DNA of 64,000 bases, taken from contig CM040750.1 of assembly GCA_022829145.1 (NCBI GenBank), positions 6,448,255 through 6,512,254 on the forward strand, given 5' to 3'. Both the position numbers and the translations under genes were made by a program. Position 1 is the first letter of the stretch; the number at the start of each line of letters is the position of its first letter. Source of the stretch: Albula goreensis (lineage: Eukaryota; Chordata; Actinopteri; Albuliformes; Albulidae). The notes beneath the pieces were generated by a model that did no database searches, was not told the origin of the DNA, and saw only the letters and a program-made list of their open reading frames with translations. Below are positions 12,301 through 27,300 of the stretch, one piece after another.

Positions 12301-15300
12301 AAACACAGCAGCTGCAGGAACACTCCAGCAGGCACCTGCAGAACTAACCCCAGCACACACGTACTCAAAGCAAGGGGCTAACAGTGCACTTTTCTTGAAG
12401 TCAGAGCGAGACGTGCTGAAACCCTGCAGCTGTGCGCAAGCTATCTGCAGGCTATTCGTACAGTAATGTCTGCCTACCACCCAGAGATAACACATGGCAC
12501 AACCCACTGTAGACAGCTGACACCCAATCAGCCTTAGGAACTGCTCTTGTGTTTTCACTCATGAGCGGGGAGCCATGTCGATGGAGATCCCGCCTCCTGG
12601 GGGAAACGCTACAGGCCGACTGTGATTTGTTACACAGGACGTCCGCCTACATTAAGAAACTCTGAGAAACTGTAATCACACACTCCGGTGTGTGACCTGA
12701 GACAATGTAACGGTAAATGTTTCAGACATTTCCTCACATGACTTTGAGAATGGTTTACCGATAGGAGGAGTACGCTTGTGTGTAACTGCGAATGAAACTC
12801 AGAGTCACAGAGTTGTGGTGGAGGCAGTGTACACGGTGTGAATAACCAGCAGAGCTCTGTGCTTGAGGAGAATGTGCCCGTACGCCCTGCAGATGAGCGG
12901 GATGTGAAACCCTGGGGCGTCTCCGCAAACACAAATACAACATAGGAGCGTATCTCTACACCTCATCGAATACACAACAGTACAGATGAAGGGAGCTGAT
13001 TTCCACTGCTCTATCAGAAACGGTCCAGCCTGCTCATCATCGTTAGAACGCTGTGCAGGTCCCCACAGGCCCCCATGTTACACACAAACACTGGGCCTGT
13101 TTAGCAATGGGGATTTGGTGCCAAGAGGAAACAAGGAATCCGATTCAGTGATTTGCTCTTTCCATGGGCATGGATCTTTCTGCTTCCCAACGAAAGGGTC
13201 ACAGCCACAGTCTAACAGCAGAGGAGAACTCAAAGAGATTTACAATTACTGGCTGGGACATTTGAAACGTCTCTATAAAAGGCTTGCTTGTGACAGCATT
13301 TTGTCACAAGTCAAACAAGGCACCAGCGACCTTTCTAACTAGCATGTGCCAGTGATCTGACTGGCTACACATCTCCGGGAGCTAAAAGAGGACAGTCATG
13401 CATTTTTGCAGAAAATATCACAAAAGAACTGCAGAGAAAGATAGCATCAGTTCCAACATGACGACCGACTTTCATTGCTGCCATCCAGCAGTACACAAAA
13501 GGGAGGTAATGTTGACTTTACATTCAGTGTCGCATTCCTGTGGAGAATGGGAGTAACGATCGCTCATTAGCTAAATCAATTATCAGCTCGCTTAGCTAAA
13601 GCTAATGATACCTTAAATTGTGTATATTAGTTTTAACTGATATGACGAATGCTCAGCAGAATAAATACTTATTCAACTGACAATGTGAACAATTTTTTTT
13701 TTCTCACCCCTGAACACAACCGACCTGTCAGTCCACTGCGGAGACTGGCTCCTGCTGGCACGTGATTCCTAAGAGTCATGTGATGACTAGCCATCACTTT
13801 TCTCCACACTGCAGATGCACAACCAATCAACTTCATCTACAGGCACCAAGTGAAGAGCGATGAGACTAATGTGTAACTAAACTGGCTTACACTACTGTGC
13901 TTACCCTCCTATGATCCTCCAGTGAGGCTGGGCCAACGAGGACCTCTGGCCATGACCACCAATGGTGTGGCCTGGAGTCCAGCACTAAATCATGGAGCTC
14001 TCTGGCAGACGTCTTACCCACTCGGAGGCCTCATCTGTGCGTGCCGTCTTGATAAAAAATACCATTTAATTTGACTGTTTATTTTGTGTGTTATGTTTAG
14101 GGTTTTCTGCTCCCCGGCCTGTTGAAAGCAGAGGCAGATGGATAATTTTTCTTGTAATAGTGCCAAGCCAAAAGGCTTAAAGTCTGCTAAATACCATGTT
14201 AGCATCTATGAAACAATAAAACCCACACACAAACGATAGAATAGCACTACGGTCTTTCCCCGTAAAGCCTGGGGACTGTGCCGTGATTGCAGCCATCCTA
14301 AAACAGAGGCACAGCAGGGCGCTTCACCCTTCGTCCTCTGGGGCGACGCCAGCGGTCTGCAGGCCCAGAACACCCTCGGGCAGCCAGGGGACAGACGCGG
14401 AGGAACTGGGTTCGGCTGAGTGACACATGCCTCTCTGGAACCTTCTCCGCTCCGTACTGGGCTGCGTGAGTTAGCGAGGCTGAGCTCCTTTCTCTCCTCA
14501 CTGCGAGCCTGTGCGGCTCCGTTACCTGAGCAGATGGCTGGCGCAGGTAAGGGACAGACAAATGATCTGGTGTCCTGAAGAAGGGGGCACAAACCTGTTC
14601 TGAACAGCAACCTCCTAAAGGGCAAGACATCTTCTGTCTTTGCTTTTTACTTTACTTCTTTGTTGCTTTAGACTTAAGCCACTGTCCTTGACAACAGAAC
14701 GAGTTTGATGCTGTTTTCCCTTGTGCCCTCTGCTCTGACACGTCCACTGCTCAAACATTTCTGAAGTGGGCCTGGCTGTACTCCTGCTGTGTAAATAGCG
14801 GCCACCTCCAATGAGAGGGGGGGGAGGCCTGGGCAAAAACCACCCCTATCAGAGACACGCTAAAGAAGGCTATCACTGGCAAGGTACACAAAGTACAAGG
14901 AAAACAAGCGAAAAACACAGCTGCAATGGCAGTGATGCAGACACAGCAAACACATGTACAATAAACAGTGAAGCTGTTTTCTCAGATTCAGTCCAAGTGA
15001 CTGGCACTCTTATGATGGAAGACCCAGATACAAAGGGCATATGGCATGTTTCAATATTTTAATTTTCAAATGGGAAACAGAACAGCTGCCAAACATACAG
15101 TCTAAAAGTGTAAAAAGATACAGAATTGACACAGAAGTGAGTTTCAGCCTCCAGTGCTTAGATATCAGAGTGACAGACTGTGCATCCATGCCTGTGATTG
15201 TGGGAACTGGCAGCTCTGTCCCAGTGCTGTGAGGCAGGAGCTCCCACACAGAGCCCTCAGAGGGACACCAGGGCTGGCTGAAGCCAGGCCAATACCTGCT

Positions 15301-18300
15301 AAATCACAGGACAGCCGCACTCTGACCAATCAAATAAAAGAGTGACAGGCTTACTAATGGCTACAGCATTCACTACAGCACACTACTAGCTACAGCACTC
15401 ACTGATAGCACACTACTGATAGTGACTGCTCCGACATTCCTTCCTCCTTTCATACTGCAGTCCACAAGCTAAGCTCACAGGGTCATGAACTGGATGACCC
15501 TTCCCATGTAGCTTCATATAGGCAGACTATGGGAATCCGACTGACCACAGGAGAGACGAGATTTGGACATAGCCACAAACCAAACGCCCCTCTCCCCCAC
15601 CCCCACAGGGCAAAGCCATGGTCAGTTATATGCTGTCCCACATGGGCTCTGTGTTCTGCAGGATGAGAAAGACAAGGGCTGCAGAACACAGAGGACTGCC
15701 AGACTGGGGCTGCAGAACACAATCAGCACTGCTCTTGCACATACCAGAGAGTATTTTGACAAAGATTTAATGAAAAACTGGAAAACAAAAGCAGTGCATA
15801 AAACTGCATTTTATTTCTGGGCTCCCAGGTGGCATACACGGTGGAAACTCATGTTTGTGGTATGGCTGTGAGAACTAACCACACCATCTGTGGCTGTGGC
15901 CACAGTTCTGCACTGGCTCAGCCTAACCAGGAAAGACAGGAGGGTAAGAGGCTCTCCAGAAGCTCCTCCCTGACTGAGGACATGCTGACTACAGTGCAAT
16001 CCAACTGGGGGGGCGGGCGGGGGGGGGGGGAGGGCTATTAAATAAACACAAAGTAAAATCAAAAAGCAATTTAACTTTCTGGAGTGCCCCTATTTCCCCC
16101 TCTTAACTAAAGCCGGAGTAGAATGGCGTTCCTTGGCCAGAACACCCAGAGTCTAAATCTAATGAGCTGCAGAACAAAAGCCACAAGTCCGTAAATCTAA
16201 CACAAATACCCAGGGATCGGTTCTGGGTAATAAATCATGCCGGGACGGCCCCTTTGTCTGGGCCAGCCCGTTAAAGGCTTAATTACGCGCCGCTCTGGTC
16301 TGAGTTTCCCAAGATGCCTGCAGAGGCTGGACTGATGGAAATGGGTGGTGTGAAACTCGGGGCCTCTGGTCCTTATGTGAGGGTCTCACTGGAATAGGGT
16401 GCACCTAGGTCTCCAAGGGCACACGCACACCAAGCTACCGAGCCCAATCCCCACTGCAGGGTCTGTCACATGACCCCTGCCTCACGTGGCCGTGCCGTTT
16501 CACCGCTTTCTCAGGGCGGGGGCAGCACAGCTCAGGAGTGCTGGAGGAGAACCCCTCAGAGACAGCGGGACGGGAGGATAATTAGGGAAGGGTGCAGACG
16601 TGTTCGCTTCTTTTGTGAGCATGCTGGAATCAGGACACCTAATTACGATGTACGTCGAGAATTCAGATTTACTTCTATCGTGTGAGAGGCTTTGTTGAAA
16701 CATAAATTTTGGTGAGTGCCCCTCTCAGAGAGAGCAATCTTTCCTCAGGGACAGATGCTAGTGTTGACCCCCATTTCTGCATGGTGAGGTGCCCTGATGC
16801 ATGATGGGAATGACTCCTGCCAAAGCGTCCTCCAAAGGAATTCTGGGTGCAGGTTATAAACTTGCACCTGCAGCCCTATGTCAGAGGCTGGTCTTTAGCA
16901 TTCATACACTTATACAACTCTTTAACACGTAAGCAGGTACAGTCACTGTTCAGAGGCAGACTGTTTGCATTTGAAACACTCCTGTGTGCCTGACCCCTTT
17001 CTTAGCAGTAACGACAAACACCTGCATTTGAACACGGTGCAGAGGTCACTGGGAGGGGCAGATCTGCTTCGCTAATTTAAACAAGGTGGCTGCCTCGACA
17101 CGGACAAACCTAGTTAAAAACGAAAGCAATAAAAGAACATTCTATTTAGGAAGTTCAAAACAGGCCACTGGCTGGGGCACTTGGTTCGAAAGCCCACAAT
17201 CCTCAAGCAAGCACAGTGAAACACTGATACTAGTATTCATTTATAATGGTTTGTAAGATTGCTAAACAGAGAAACAAGTACATTTTATACATGAGTGTGT
17301 GGCATACAGTAAAAAATAGAGGTACTGTTGATTTTTTTTTTTTTTTAAAGTCCAATTATGGCAGTCTGAAGACAGCGCAGAGCTGGACAGATGCCTTCTA
17401 ACTGTCGGTCAGACGAGCCTCAGACACAGAGTGGGCATTATCCAGAGTGGCGGGAGGCCGAGCGGAGAACAGGACCCCACAGAGAGCCGTCACTGACGGC
17501 CAGTCTATCACGCAGCTGCGCCTCTCTTTGTGAACGGTGCTCTGCGGGAGCATCACAACCACTCCAGTGTCCCATTGCATCGACCGCCGTGACCGCTGCC
17601 CGTCTGAGAGACAGCAGGGCGGGGGACGGGGGAGTCACAGAGCAGAATCACAAAGAATAACTTTACTTTTCCCAGGGGGAACTTCAGGAAATAGAAGACA
17701 TTTTAAGTAAGGTCAATCCATATTTCAAGAGGGAAAACAAAAGTTTCTTTTCTTAATTAAGGGTATGGTGTCTCAAAACTAGATACACTGGAACATTCTG
17801 AACAAACAAGGGGCTTGTGTCTTATTACAATTTATTTTCATTACATAATTTCATAACTGCTTTCAGGATAAGGGTTGGTTCAATTAAAATTCAGTTGATT
17901 CAGGACATAAACTGAAATTCATCTTATGAAATGTCAAAAATTGCATAATTTTGCATTCAGTTGGTTGAATTGCAGTGTTCATGAATAAACAGAATTGAAA
18001 AGGATTGATCCAAAAGGTTGACTCTTTCCTCTTACCCTGGTGTGAAACATAGGACCAAAAATTAACTTCTGCTTCGCCACGGATAAGGACTCTGTCAAAG
18101 CTATTGCTTAAAAGAGCCATAATTTATTCATTTTGCCATTTAACCCTTTTTTTAAATCATTATCCCCCACCATTTTCTTGTATGAATAATGAGTAATGGT
18201 TCATTAAATACAAACCACAGAGTTATGTTCTCCCTTTTCACTCAGAAAATCCCTCAACAATACAGTCACAACATACTCTTTCACAGCAGTTTACTGTGGC

Positions 18301-21300
18301 TGACACTATACATTGCATTGCAGTCTTTTAGGTGACGCATTTATCCAAAGTGACTTCCAATTGATTAGGCTAACCAAGGCCAATCCCCACTGGGAGCAAT
18401 GTGGGGTTAAGGGCCTTGGTCAAGAGCCCAATGGCAATGGTGTTCTCGCTGTGTCTAGACTGAGGCTTGAACCACCAACCTCAGACTAGACAACAGGCTG
18501 CCCCTATAGGCCCTACTGATGCGGATGACTGTCATATGTACTCAGTGGGGCATGAGAGCCTGGCAGTGTTGGCCGCTGGGAGCTACAGGAGTCCACGCCT
18601 GGGTGAGCCTGCTTAGGACAGGAATCTGCTTTAGACACAACATCACACAGGTCTGTAAACAATAGTTGAAAACATGTCTACCAGAGAGCCACACAAGGTG
18701 CGTACGTGGAAGAGGAGTGCCACTTGCTGCGAGATTCTCACATTTGGTTGACTAGTTTCAGAGTTCACCAAGGCTGAGCGGCTACACTCACGACCTTTGT
18801 GACTTCAGCTTCTGCTGGAGGCAGAAGTAGGCCTAATCAAATATTAATTCAGAGAATAGCTAACTCAGACAGAATCAAATGGGGCAAAACAAACAAAACA
18901 GGCTCATGTCTGGTTTGTGTTTTCGTTTCCAGTGAGTGTATTGGGTCTGGATCACAGATAAACGAACGCAGCTGAGGATCTTGAGTGAGTTGGTGAGGTG
19001 CGTAACTGAAACAGGATGGCTCTGATGCAGTACTGTTTACTGTAAACATGTTATCCCAAACTGTGCGGTACGGGCTCTTGTTTATTCATTCTTGCACGGG
19101 TCTTGCAATCACTCTTATTCAGCACATACAAGAGCCGCGAGTGAGATTATTTAAGAGTTTGATCCTCAGCCCACATACAGCGATGGCCCGAATTCTCTTC
19201 CCAAAGCAAGCTTTAATGAGCTGATCATGAGGAAGCTCACAGTCGGTGCTATCCGTCATTCAGCACTGGCGGAATCAAGCTGTGAAATGTGGCATTCGGC
19301 ATAATATAAAATTTAAATGAGTTAACGCCTCATGTTTATCTAATAATGCAAACTGCAGTTTTTAGTCTCCCCTTCACGAAACATAATTAATGAAAGCTAG
19401 TACCGCTCAAAACACGGGTACATTCAAGGGAATTGTGTTGCTTTCATTTACAAACAATACACAGGCAAAGCTGATGTGCTTTATGTGAATGCCTGTGCAG
19501 AAGGGTGACAGGTTCATTCAGTCAAAGGGCATAAAAGAAGGTTTTCCTCTAGATGTTGGCAATATTAATATAAGCAATTTCAAATTTGCCTTTAATTCTG
19601 CAACAGCTCAAAAATAACAAAAAAGTTAAAATGACTGTATATTTGGGAATCTGGGAGGAGTAAGAGTGAAGAGTTTCTTATGAGATACATATATATGAAC
19701 AGCTGCAGGTTGTGGGTGGTTTCAGGCATGGTGATGGAAAGAAACCAGTTTGCTGAGACACAAGAACAACACTCACAGGCCTTGATCCAGAGAAACCTGG
19801 AACCATGTGACTTCCAGCAGTTTCCCTTCTACCCGTTTACACGCCCACCTCAGGCACGACTTCACCTGTTAACGCGCTGCTTCAGCCGCAGCTATGTGCG
19901 CGAGCATCATCAACCATCTGCAGAGAAATCACCATCAACCATCTGTACAGAAAGCGCTTCACTAAAAACTGGACTCTCATCATTTTTTCTTCCTTTGCCA
20001 TGTATTCTGGAAGTGCAATGTACAAACATTTTAATCTTCACTGAATAAAAACTGGAAAAAAAAATTCATATAAAACTAATCAGTTTTGTGGAGCTGAAAC
20101 TGAAGAAGAAAAATGAGAAGAGGAGCAACAGGTAAGTCCCGACATCCCAGTTTACATTTTTGGCTGCTGTGATCCTTTAAGCTTAACCAGAAACACTCCA
20201 AAAACCAATCCAGAAAGGAAAGAACAAATATTCCTCTAGTGTGTAAAATGCAACAGAAACTGTGATATTTGGGGCCAATAACTCACACTGGATCAGATCG
20301 TTTGTTTTGCCTGCTCAGTGTGATCCGAGCTGGCTCAAAGGGACCTCCATTCACTGTGCAGCTGATCATTGTAAGGCCTGTGATTTCCATTCTGTCACTG
20401 GGGGAGAAGAGGCCACCGAGGTAGGAATCTGCAGCGCTCCCGGCTCCCTCCGCGCCGCAGTTCTGGGGGTTAGCCAAGATTCCAGAGCTCTTTCAGGGCC
20501 AGGATGTGAAAGAAAGTAGCCCCTCCATCTCTACCCCCTTGCCCTGCTTCCACACCATGACATCATCCTCATTTGTGTGCGAGAGCCACGCATGGACTTT
20601 ATCAGCTCCCACAAACAGCCATAACAGAGGACCAAACGGCCCGGCCTGGGGGTGCTGCACAAAGACAGCACTGTGGAGCTGTTACAGTAGCCTGCGACTG
20701 CGGACTGACCGGCCCTATTCATTCATAATCAGACATAATTAAGTCAAAGTATTTGGTCACACATGCATATGAACCTATTGAATATCACCACAGGGAGGAA
20801 CGGAGAAGGAATGAAGTAACTCTGAAGAAAAGAATCATTTTTGGGCGATGTGCATGTACAGAGCGGAGACGCTAATGTGACTCATATACTTGTAGAACAT
20901 GTCGATCCAGCACTTGGGCGAGCTCTCAGAATTCGTCACATCCGACTTCAATGTATGTCAACAACCTACATGTTGTGCAATGCGTGGAAGAAATGTCTAG
21001 ACATAAAAACCTGGAACAGACTCCAGCCTCCCTTCTTCCTTCCTTGTGAGATCCACTCTCGGGCGAAATGTGATGCACGGGCTTTATCTTGCGGGCAGTG
21101 CTTAATTATTTAATCAAATCTGCAAAGACCCAACTGAATAATTAATGACCTTGTGGTAAACAAGTCATGTGGATTCTCAGGAAAAGTGCCTGAAAACATT
21201 CTAATTAGGCAACGCTGGGGAGCTGGAGACAGAGGAGAGGATGGGGCAGGTTCTGAAAACGATAAGAGCGGGAATGGACAGACCTTCATACAGTAAAAAA

Positions 21301-24300
21301 AAAAAAAAGGGAGAATCTGAGCTGAGTAACACACTGCTGGAAAAAAACAAGACTGAGAGGCTTAAAATACAACTGGAAAGACTACCTCCCATATAAAGAC
21401 CTCTTAGAAGCTGAATATGGCAGGCCTCATGTGTTGACATTTGAGGCACTTGACGGGGCCAAGGTAAACATTCCCATCGATGAAAGAAGCATCCTGCTGT
21501 CAGCAGATATGGAACCCTCCCTCTCGCCCGTGTGACCGAGATTCGGCCTGATCGCCCGTGCACCAGCCTCGGGGTCACACTCACGTTATGGCGCAACAGG
21601 CCACGCCCCCTCTTAGGAGTTAGGAGCTCAGCCTCAAGGACGGGCTCTTGCCGCGACTCAAGTCCGCCTTTTTTTTCCGAACTTGGGACAGACGAAAGGT
21701 CAAATTTGAAAGAAAGCAAAACTCTGACATTGAAGTGGGGCAAAAGCTATTTTACGTGTATGCATATGGCAGATAACATTATCCTTTATCGGAGAATGCC
21801 CTGAGCCGAGTAAACAGAACAGGCGGCAATAAAAACACAAGCACTGGGCTGCACTACAAGAGAGCTACGCTAACACATATCAGTTGTAGATATTTCAACC
21901 CATGAGTAAACAAACATGAAAACATTTTAACTTGATAACTTATCATTCAATTCAATAAAGAATAACTAAAACTCCACATCAACTGAAGAAAGGCTGTCAT
22001 CAAAGCAGGTAATAAAGATGACGATCCATAAATCTCAGAACACAGAATAACATCTGTCAGCAAATTTTGACATTTTCGGACATATTTGTCAATGTAACAG
22101 GACCTTTTTAACAACTTCTTCATTTGCCATAATCTCTGCTCATTCAATACACCTGACATCCTGAACATACCAACTTCAAAAGAGTGTGGTAGGTTTCATA
22201 CCTTACATACACCGTTACCACTTCTTCCCATGCGAAAGTCACTGATATTTTATTTACATCAGAATTGCTGATTTCAGCCATTGTGAACTAAATTAGGTAG
22301 TGGTAGTTTTGAGTGTATTTCCTCTTTCAGCATTTCTGTGACCTGTCAAACCATCTAGCCTGGGCTGTAGCAGTACAGTTGGTTTTTTTTTTTTTTTTTA
22401 AGGACAGCTTAAGATAAGCCGTGAAAGAAAGAGAAGTCATGCCGAAAAACAGCAGAGATTTTGCTAATTCCCCTCTCTACCAATGTTTACCATCTAATTT
22501 AGCACCTGTCTTCTTCACACATCAAACACAAGCCCTCCTCCCAACAACCTATAATTTCCTTCATGGGCTGGCCACACAAAGTATAGCTCGACAAGCTACA
22601 TGAGCAATTCCGCTGGCGCGTTTAAAAATGTCTCACAAAATGGCTTAAAATCACAGCTGAAATCTTTTAGACTCTTGAGTATCTTTTGTTTAGTTGGGTG
22701 TCTCCCCTCCCCCGTACTGGCGGCGTTATTACCATCCCATAAATCAGGCAGAGTTCAGCAGGAAGGAAGTCTTTACTGTTACACAATGTCACCAAATGAG
22801 CCAGAATAAGGACCTCTCATTCCTTGTTTACAAAAAAGACTAACTAGCAATTTTGGTTTTGACAGACCTAAGTGCCGGCATAAATTATGTGGTTTCTATG
22901 CTCTTTCATTAGCGCGCTCACAGAAAATGGAACCTTCTGGGTCACATCTCAGATATCCAAGATGAGACACGCTCTGGCTTTCCAGTCTATCGCCATAGAA
23001 ATCAAACATGATCAGCCAATCACATCGTCAGCCTTTGAATCTCTCTCAATGATAGGGATATGTCTATCTAAGTCCAAGCTCCATTGCAACTGTTCTTCCA
23101 GCCTAAGATGGCTGCCTGTACTCATCGGCCAGTCTTATCACTGCAGTGTCACCTTAACCCGGCAGTGCTCAGCACACACTTAAGAGCAGATGGGTGACAG
23201 GGACAGCCCCACGGGGCGACACCGCACCCTGCTTCCTAAAACAGCACCGCAGAGTGATATGAGCTGCCCTGGGGCTCCCACCCACAGGCTTCACTGCAAA
23301 CTTTAGGAACAGTGCTTTTCAAAGGACCACAGTGCCCCACTAGGACCGGCACTTTCAACGTGCACCATGACAACTAGGTCAAAAACCACCCTTAATAAAC
23401 CAATCCCCTGCATCTGCTTAACCCTCTTTACGAGTCTGATATTCCCCAGAGCCTTTGGCCTGAGACCAGGGATCATAGAGACTTCAATCAGAGGCAATAA
23501 GGAAGCCGCACGGGAAAAACAACACGTGACTCAAGGCCTTTGAGTGTCTGCGGCAGAAACGTTTGACCTGAAAAAAGCACCTTTATGACAATACAGCTAT
23601 AAAACTGTGTGGTTTCAAAATGCATCATTTAAAACATGGCATTTGTCAGCTATGCCTGTTGTTCTCGTGACTGTGGGCACTGTCATTACCTGCTAGTACG
23701 GTATTAAACATGACTCTGTGTGGCTGTATTTGCTGCAGCACAGACACTGCACACAACAGCAGGCCCTCTGGGTCACAGGCACTTCCACAAGGGGCCACCG
23801 GCAGTGCCACATGTGATCACACGCACACACGGGGCAGCAGGCACTGAGTGTAGCTCCACCCCATGCCCTGCCCTGGGTGTAGCTCCACCTCTATGCATCA
23901 ACCCCCAAACACTTGGGTGTTTGACAAGAGCACCTGCAGGGTACCCCCATCACACAGCCACCCAATCCCCCCCTGTATGATTTAATGCAGCCCCAGCATT
24001 GATAGTTCTGAGGAGATACAGTAAGAGCTCTGAGGAGATACAGCAAGAGCTCTAGGGAGATACAGCAAGAGCTCTGAGGAGATACAGCAAGAGCTCTGGG
24101 GAGATACAGTAAGAGCTCTGAGGAGATACAGCAAGAGCTCTGAGGAGATACAGTAACAGCTCTGAGGAGATACAGCAAGAGCTCTGAGGAGATACAGCAA
24201 GAGCTCTGAGGAGATACAGTAAAAGCTCTGAGGAGATACAGCAAGAGCTCTGGGGAGATACAGCAAGAGCTCTGGGGAGATACAGCAAGGAACCTTACTG

Positions 24301-27300
24301 TCACTCAACAGGCCAGAGGAGACAGCCTTTGGGTGCGATTTACCCTGCCCTCTCCGTGATTGCAGGAGAAGGCTTTTCCTGGGAAACATACAGTCACATC
24401 CATACAGGCCTCAAAAAGGGATCTTTTCCTGGCACCCAGTCGTCTTGGCAACAGCAGTTACACAAAAACCTGACGAATCCGGGGCCGGATTCCTCCAGGC
24501 TGAATGAGAGGCACTGCTTTCTTGTCTTGCGTCACACAGCGGATGCCGACCCCCCCACGCCACCCGAAAACAAACTGAGAGCCGCACTGTGGGAGTCTTC
24601 ACCCCTCCCCCTCCACACTGCCCATCCACACCACCAGCATTTCCAGTGCGCTCTCCAAAAATAGACAGCAGAGAGGCAAACACAGCAGACCAGACTTCCT
24701 GTTAATGCCAGTCCTTCTCCCCTCGAGAAAGATGGAGCCGCTATTGACATCACATTCAGTTTTAATAACAGCTCCACTGTGGAGTGACATGTTGTAACAC
24801 ACTCCTATGTCAAACACACAGGAGACACGCTGTAAAACACACTCCCATGTCAAACGCACAGGAGACGCATTCTAGCACACAGTCCTATGTCAAACGCACA
24901 GGAAACGCGCTGTAGCGCACACACTCCCATGTCAAACGCACAGGTGACGTGCTGCAGCACAGGTGTGTGCCAGCACATGGCACCTGGGGTGCAGTTAATG
25001 AATGATTAATGCCCCAGGCAGAGATGGGAGTCGCACAGCCAGGAAGCCAGGACAGACACAGTGTTATGGGTACGCAGTGTTTGTACTGCTGTGAAAACAC
25101 CAAAATACAACAGAAACATGGTGCATTTAGGACGTGTACAGGTTTGTAGGCCCGTCATTACTGCTCTGACTCAGCTAAAATGTACCCTGACCTTCCATAG
25201 GCACCCGATTCATTTTGCTGGGTTTATGGCAGAAAGACAGGCTCTGAGACTGCCAGTGGCCCACTGGTGTTCAGATAACATGGGCACACAATGGGTTAAA
25301 CTAAGAACTTCCCTCTCCATTTCCATTCTGTTTCCATAGAAACGGCACCAGCACCAGAGTTTTGCCTTGGAGACGTGACGTGGTTGAATGCAAGTCACCA
25401 TCTTGATATGTTACCTTCAGAAGAACGGAGTCCATTGCTAACCGCACCGCCCCTGCTAACGAAAATATACACAAAATTTATCAACAGGGAAAAAAACCAC
25501 ACGCATACATAAACAAAAGGGGATCTGAGGAAAAAACACGCCCCTGTGAAGCACACACCGAGGCATATGACCGGAGAGCTCGTGATCTGAATTACCCAAG
25601 ATCAGCGATATCACGGTCGGGGCTGAACGCACCCAACACAGATCTGACCGTGCTGAGGGCCCACACCCTCAAAAAGCCCTCAGTCAGGGGAAAGAAAGAG
25701 CGAAGAAAGGAAGAGCTTGCGATTTTAGGGGCCAGCTCAAACCCGACACGCTCACATGTTCCTGTTTTCCTGCGGCAACCACCTGACAAGAAACTGCCAC
25801 AATAAACGACAAAGCACGAATGGAAAAACTAACCAAGGGTCAGCAAAAAACACCTTCCATTTTCTCAGATGTGCAAACTTACTGTGCCACCTGTTATTTT
25901 TAAAACATAACTGTCACATAATAAAACACAATCAAACATGTAAAGGTTTTGAGCTCTGTGTTCTAAACACAGCGCTTTTAACAAAATCACATAAAAGTCA
26001 CCTTTTTTTTTCTCCAGGAGCACCTTACTGTGCTACCATGTAGCTACTCTAATAACCCATTATCGTAATCATAAAAGATTACTAGCACATGGCATCGTAA
26101 AGAAGGCAATCAGAGCGCTCTTTTCGCCAGATAAAAATCGCACAGTGTGTTTTTAGTGGTGCTGGAAGAGGCCTGATATGCTTTTAGAGAACACAGTATC
26201 ACTGCAGCTCAGATGGCTGCCACACACCATTAAACCCCAAAGGGGAGAAAGGATCTCGCGGAATACGCTGTAAATTAAAGAAAAACATTTCTGGCCCTGA
26301 GGCTTTTACCACATAAAACTCAGGTCTGCAGCCAGCCGACTAGGACAATTAACAACAACTACTGTGGATTTCTGGGGCGGTTTGGGAGGGCAGGGGGCTC
26401 AGGGAGCTGTATGGTTCTTAGTTCAGCAGGAGTGCAGTAGTATCTAATCTGCTTAAAATCATTCGGTGCAAGGTTTTTCATGCTAGGAAGAAGGAAAAGC
26501 ATCACCTAATAGCACTGACAGTGTTGGACTGACTAGAACAAGAGTTACCATAGACTGCAAAAAACAAGATTTACCATAGACTGAAGAGAACAAGAGCTAC
26601 AACAGACTGCAGAAAACAAGAGTTGCAATAGGCTGCAGAAAACGAGAGTTACCATAGACTGCAGAAAACAAGAGTTACCATAGACTGCAGAAAACAAGAG
26701 TTACCATAGACTGCAGAAAACAAGAGTTACCATAGACTGCAAAAAACAAGATTTACCATAGACTGAAGAGAACAAGAGCTACAACAGACTGCAGAAAACA
26801 AGAGTTACAATAGGCTGCAGAAAACGAGAGTTACCATAGACTGCAGAAAACAAGAGTTACCATAGACTGCAGAAAACAAGTTACCATAGACTGCAGAAAA
26901 CAAGTGTTACCATAGACTGCAGAAAACAAGCAGAAAATGGGAGACACCATAGACTGCAGAAAACACAAACGTCAAAAAAACAAGATTTGCTCTGCACAAC
27001 AGGGGCTGTTCTCAGGTCTGCTGTCTCTCTGCTGGTGGAGGTGTGGAATACCCTACACAGGGTCAACCACAGTAGCACTGAAAGTACTGTCCCTGCAGCA
27101 TCACGTTCTGGAGCACAGAGCCAGCGACAAACCCAAGGCACAGACACAGCTCTGTGAGAGACAGCGAGCGTTTGTGGTGTTCGATGAGAGCAGGCGTTCT
27201 CAGCACCTGTGGCAGAGAAACTACGGCTCTGTTCCTGCTAGTACTACATTACAGAGGTCAGAACCTCATGGAGTGAGACAAACATATTCTGCCCCATAAG

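Noticed and set aside
14206-14630. Overlapping 110- and 139-codon minus-strand frames at 14.2-14.6 kb
   Set aside because: GC-rich intronic DNA; two overlapping frames are open but neither resembles a known protein or has supporting splice sites.
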